From the NCBI GenBank assembly GCA_013154085.1, contig JAADDE010000009.1, positions 1-49,418 of the forward strand: 49,418 nucleotides of DNA. Direction: 5' to 3'. A model generated the notes under the pieces. It ran no database searches, was not told the DNA's origin, and saw only the letters and a program-made list of their open reading frames with translations. This DNA is from Thermoproteota archaeon. GTDB lineage: Archaea > Thermoproteota > Thermoprotei_A > Sulfolobales > Ignicoccaceae. A program made the translations under genes and the position numbers. Shown here one piece after another: positions 46,796-49,418 of the stretch; the first letter of the stretch is position 1; each line of letters begins with the position of its first letter.

Positions 46796-47971
46796 TTAAA
46801 ACGTCTTGGAGAGCTTGTGCTCGAGCGCTCGCGCGTGGTACTTCATCCCCTCTATTTTTGCAATCTCTAAGGCAGTTTTAATGAGCTCCTCGGCCTCGGG
46901 GAAGGCCTCCACCAGCGCGGTCCACCGCATGAAGTCCGCGGGGCCCAAGGGGCCTCTGCCCTTAGCCCAGCCGGAGGTGGGGAGCACGTGGTTGGGCCCG
47001 GCGGCGTAGTCCAAGAACGGGCTGGGCGCTCTGAACGAGGCCGCTCCGGCCGCTGGGGGCTCGGCGAGGTCCGCGTAGAGCGAGACGTGCTCCGGCGCTA
47101 TTTCCGAAGCGAGCTCCGTCGCCTCCTTTAGGTCCTTCACGACCGTGGCGTAGAGCTCGCCCTCGACCTCCTCGCCCGAAACCAGCCTCTCCACCTCTTC
47201 TGCCAGCTCCTCGCTGGTGGTGATCAGCAACGCGAAGCTCGTCGGTCCGTGCTCCGCTTGGGCCAGCATGTCGTAAGCTATCTCCACTGGGTCGGCGCTT
47301 TGATCGGCAATCACGACGAGCTCCGTCGGTCCGGCTATCATGTCTATCGGTACGTCTGCCGATGCCAGAAGCTTGGCGGCTTGGACGTAGGGGCCCCCGG
47401 GCCCGACCAGCTTGTGGACCTTCGCCACGTAGGCCAGGCCGGCAACCCCTTGGGCTCCTCCGGCGAGCAGGACCTCGTCCGCCCCCGAGGCCGCGAGCGC
47501 CGAGGCCACCGCCTCGCTGGTCGCGAAGCGCGGAGGCGTGGCCACTACTACTTCCTTAACCCCCAGCGCTTTGGCCGCTCCGGCGGTCATGAGGACCGTG
47601 GAGGGATAGGGGTAGAGGCCGCCGGGCACGTAGGCCCCGAGCCTCTCAACCGGAGACCAGAGCGATAGGGCCCTAACCCCCTTCCGGACGAAGGAGGAGC
47701 TCTTGGGAGCAACCTCCTTGTGGAAGGCGGATATCTGCTCCAGCGCCCTCTCAAAGAGGGAGACCAAGCTGTCCTTCGCGTAGGACTCTATTTCTTCCCT
47801 CTTCATCCACAGCGGCCCCTCGTAGGAGTCGAACGCTTCGTTGTACTTCCGAACAGCCTCCTCGCCCTTTGCCTTCACTTCCCTGACAACCGGCAGAACC
47901 CTCTCCACGTAGTCCCACAGGTCGAAGGCCTTCCTAACCAGCCGGGCCTCGCTGGGGGATATCCTCCTCAA
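46796..47971 (-). CDS. hisD: Histidinol dehydrogenase
   Basis: 391 residues from TTG 47971. Performs the last two steps of histidine synthesis, histidinol to histidine, with two NAD and zinc. Seen: RLGAYVPGGLYPYPSTVLMTA, GAQGVAGLAYVAKVHKLVGPGG, IAGPTELVVIADQSADP, the zinc ligands in MLAQAEHGPTSFALL, the catalytic EH in IAPEHVSLYADL, and AGPNHVLPTSGWAKGRGPLG. The start overlaps the stop of the preceding gene as TTGA, so they are coupled. The upstream part of the open frame (to 48499) is another gene in a different frame, hence not used. Confidence 0.96.
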   Translation of the reverse strand: MRRISPSEARLVRKAFDLWDYVERVLPVVREVKAKGEEAVRKYNEAFDSYEGPLWMKREEIESYAKDSLVSLFERALEQISAFHKEVAPKSSSFVRKGVRALSLWSPVERLGAYVPGGLYPYPSTVLMTAGAAKALGVKEVVVATPPRFATSEAVASALAASGADEVLLAGGAQGVAGLAYVAKVHKLVGPGGPYVQAAKLLASADVPIDMIAGPTELVVIADQSADPVEIAYDMLAQAEHGPTSFALLITTSEELAEEVERLVSGEEVEGELYATVVKDLKEATELASEIAPEHVSLYADLAEPPAAGAASFRAPSPFLDYAAGPNHVLPTSGWAKGRGPLGPADFMRWTALVEAFPEAEELIKTALEIAKIEGMKYHARALEHKLSKTF

Positions 47972-48486
47972 GCCGCGACCCCCGCTCGCTCCGCGGCCTC
48001 GACAGAAGCCTTGCACTTGTCGCCCTCCTTCCGCGTCATCTCCTTTGGCTTCCACAGCTTGTTCGTCATAAGGCTCAAGCAGTAGGCCACGAAGTACGGC
48101 ACGGGGCACGCGACTCCCTTTATCTCGGCCCCGCCGATGCCCTTGGGGCAGACCTTGCACCTCCCGGTAACTACCTCTATCTCCACCTCTCCGTCCTTCC
48201 TCTCGAACTTTACCTCCCCTTCTTTGAAGCCGTACTCCTTGAAAGCGGAGTAGAGGTTTTCGAGAGCGTCCTTCTGGGGGCTTACGACGCCTTTCTCGTA
48301 CATGTATGCACAGACCTTCGGCACGAAGCGGCGGGCCAGCACGCCGACCGTTCCTTGGGTTAGAATGCCCAGTTCGTACAGCGAGCCCAGCAGGGAAGCC
48401 ATCGTGACCGCGGGGAGGTTGACCTCCCTCTCCTTCACGACCTCGCGGGCCTCGTCGAAGAGCTTCCTCAGCTCCTCCAGCTTCAA
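47968..48486 (-). CDS. Cysteine-containing hypothetical protein upstream of hisD
   Basis: 172 residues, family not recognised. Helical first half (LEELRKLFDEAREVVKE; AVTMASLLGSLYELGILTQ; FVPKVCAYMYEKG), then a possibly metal-binding region VTGRCKVCPKGIGGAEIKGVACPVPYFVAYC and KEGDKCKA. The CxxC pair followed by later cysteines resembles V4R-like or other ligand-binding domains, but I cannot confirm it. TTG start at 48486. It overlaps hisD by 4 nt (TTGA), implying co-translation, so a histidine-related or unrelated partner role is possible. Confidence 0.6.
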   Translation of the reverse strand: MKLEELRKLFDEAREVVKEREVNLPAVTMASLLGSLYELGILTQGTVGVLARRFVPKVCAYMYEKGVVSPQKDALENLYSAFKEYGFKEGEVKFERKDGEVEIEVVTGRCKVCPKGIGGAEIKGVACPVPYFVAYCLSLMTNKLWKPKEMTRKEGDKCKASVEAAERAGVAA

Positions 48487-48532
48487 GGGTATAGCCCAAA
48501 AGGGTGTGAAGGAGAGGAGTAATGAATCTTCG

Positions 48533-48778
48533 CTACTCCTTTATCACGTGAATTGCCAAGTCCGGACAGCTGTAGTCGCAGAGGTGGCAGCCGGTGCACT
48601 TGCTGGGGTCCACCACCTCCACCACCGGGTACCCTTGGTAGCCGAAGCGGTCGCTCATCCTCAGCACGGGCTTGTCCACCCTTCCGGCGTTGTAGAGGTT
48701 CGTTATCGGGCACACTTTTACGCATATCTCGCATCCCTTGCAGAACTCCTCTATTACCTCGATCCTCCACTTAGCCAT
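48533..48778 (-). CDS. korD: 2-oxoacid:ferredoxin oxidoreductase delta subunit (ferredoxin type)
   Basis: 81 residues from ATG 48778 (GTG 48781 would overlap as GTGA). Two ferredoxin [4Fe-4S] motifs: CKGCEICVKVCP and CTGCHLCDYSCP. This is the electron-transfer subunit of a four-subunit KOR/VOR enzyme, passing electrons to soluble ferredoxin. The start overlaps the gamma-subunit stop (TGATG). Coming last in the gamma-delta order suits the operon. The exact 2-oxoacid (2-oxoglutarate or branched-chain) is not shown by this subunit. Confidence 0.9.
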   Translation of the reverse strand: MAKWRIEVIEEFCKGCEICVKVCPITNLYNAGRVDKPVLRMSDRFGYQGYPVVEVVDPSKCTGCHLCDYSCPDLAIHVIKE

Positions 48779-49305
48779 CACGCCTCACCCCCTATCTTGA
48801 GCCCTTCCCGGAACGCCTTGATGTTGAGCTCTGCCTTGTCGCCGAACCTCTCTCTTATGATTTCCTCGACTACCTTCGGATCCGCGAGCGAAAGCCTCGC
48901 CACGAGCGCTCCGAGCATTACCATGTTGGCCGCCCTCACGTTGCCCAGCTTCCTCGCCACCGAGGATGCCGGAACCTTTATCACCTTGAAGTTGCCCTTC
49001 GGCTCGTCCTTTATGACGTCGGAATTTATCACAACTACGCCTCCTTCTTTCACCTTCTTGATGTACTTCGGATACGTCTTAGGGGCCATGAAGACAGTTA
49101 TGTCCGCATATTCGAAGACCGGGTACTCCACGGGCTCGTCGCTCACCCTCATGTCCGCCGTGCTCTCCCCTCCGGAGATGAACGTGTCGAAGTTCTGCAC
49201 CAGCGTAGCGTACTTGCCTTCCCTCACCAGCGCAGTTCCCAGTATTTTGCCCATGGTCAGTATGCCTTGCCCGCCTATCCCGGTTATCCTTACATCTTGA
49301 ATCAT
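48778..49305 (-). CDS. korC: 2-oxoacid:ferredoxin oxidoreductase gamma subunit
   Basis: 175 residues. Gamma domain of 2-oxoacid:acceptor oxidoreductases: QDVRITGIGGQGILTMGKIL at the N-terminus, ESTADMRVSDEPVEYP in the middle and AANMVMLGALVARLSLAD near the C-terminus. The enzyme converts a 2-oxoacid plus CoA to acyl-CoA and CO2, or the reverse in carbon-fixing cells, with ferredoxin. ATG start at 49305 overlaps the beta-subunit stop (ATGA). With isocitrate dehydrogenase in the window, 2-oxoglutarate is a reasonable substrate, but this is inference. Confidence 0.9.
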   Translation of the reverse strand: MIQDVRITGIGGQGILTMGKILGTALVREGKYATLVQNFDTFISGGESTADMRVSDEPVEYPVFEYADITVFMAPKTYPKYIKKVKEGGVVVINSDVIKDEPKGNFKVIKVPASSVARKLGNVRAANMVMLGALVARLSLADPKVVEEIIRERFGDKAELNIKAFREGLKIGGEA

Positions 49306-49418
49306 CTTCTCACCCCCAAGGCGCTGTACAAGGTCTCCACGTACTCGGGAGCCTCCTTGTCCACGAACTTGCCCACCAAAATGGGCTTGCCGAACTCTAT
49401 GCCGGCCTCCTCCAAGGC
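49302..49418 (-). CDS. korB: 2-oxoacid:ferredoxin oxidoreductase beta subunit, 3' end (partial)
   Basis: Last 38 residues (ALEEAGIEFGKPILVGKFVD... to YSALGVRR) of a gene cut by the window edge. Position immediately before korC with an ATGA overlap, and the usual order alpha-beta-gamma-delta, identify it as the beta (thiamine-diphosphate) subunit. The alpha subunit would lie further right. The identification rests mainly on context. Confidence 0.7.
   Translation of the reverse strand, partial: ALEEAGIEFGKPILVGKFVDKEAPEYVETLYSALGVRR

Noticed and set aside
46796-48499. Single 567-residue HisD with a long N-terminal extension.
   Set aside because: The upstream half is the out-of-frame shadow of the separate gene at 47968-48486; the TTGA overlap gives the proper HisD start.
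1-49418. CRISPR array, insertion sequence or prophage.
   Set aside because: No regularly spaced repeats, no transposase or integrase, no terminal repeats; all regions have chromosomal gene content.

Overview
The window looks like a hyperthermophilic crenarchaeon, most probably an Ignicoccus-type member of the Desulfurococcales. Visible reasons: archaeal/eukaryal information genes (ribosomal proteins L10e and S30e, RadA, TYW3-family tRNA enzyme), an intron-containing tRNA-Thr, archaeal type 2 GAPDH, two tungsten-type aldehyde oxidoreductases, a 2-oxoacid:ferredoxin oxidoreductase, TATA boxes about 25 nt before many starts, frequent GTG/TTG starts, AGG/AGA-rich arginine codons, very tight packing and no bacterial-type operons or insertion sequences. 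The genus assignment is inference, not a database match.

Layout. 1-6.7 kb: L10e, a free-standing encapsulin-type ferritin-like protein, taw3, an AAA ATPase followed by a frameshifted partner, GAPDH, and feoB behind a palindromic operator. 6.7-13 kb: a large cysteine-containing propeller protein, a small winged-helix protein, a secreted subtilase, radA and enolase. 13-20 kb: two MFS transporters around a type IV pilus-like assembly ATPase with two platform proteins and a degenerate P-loop protein; rps30e lies antisense to the end of the second transporter. 20-24.9 kb: icd with a MazG-like gene, a secreted protein, a THEP1-type NTPase, hypothetical genes and a second copy of the feoB-type palindrome. 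24.9-28.4 kb: acyl/aryl-CoA ligase, sodium:solute symporter and a 28-residue membrane peptide in one operon, then a vapBC module with its own tandem operator. 28.3-36.7 kb: hisB, type 2 IPP isomerase, PLD-like, CBS and lone sdhB genes, a DUF123 nuclease-like gene, a partial peptide-type ABC transporter, split tRNA-Thr and methionine aminopeptidase. 36.7-49.4 kb: GAPOR-like oxidoreductase, pyrG, an MNT/HEPN pair, a decayed ORF, an MBL-fold protein, a CxxC-less thioredoxin fold next to a secreted CPYC protein, AOR, serA, hisD and the 3' half of a kor operon.

How it fits together: the metabolic genes (GAPDH, enolase, GAPOR-like, AOR, Icd, KOR, SdhB, PaaK-like, HisB/HisD, SerA) suit an anaerobe running ferredoxin-based central carbon metabolism, with iron handling (FeoB, ferritin-like) marked by a distinctive operator. 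No single large new system stands out. The most unusual signals are the GTTAGG-N4-CCTAAC operator pair, the orphan encapsulated-ferritin-type protein, genes whose conserved N-termini lie upstream of any ATG/GTG/TTG, an AAA-like protein that has lost its P-loop lysine, and a high density of convergent genes whose 3' ends overlap.
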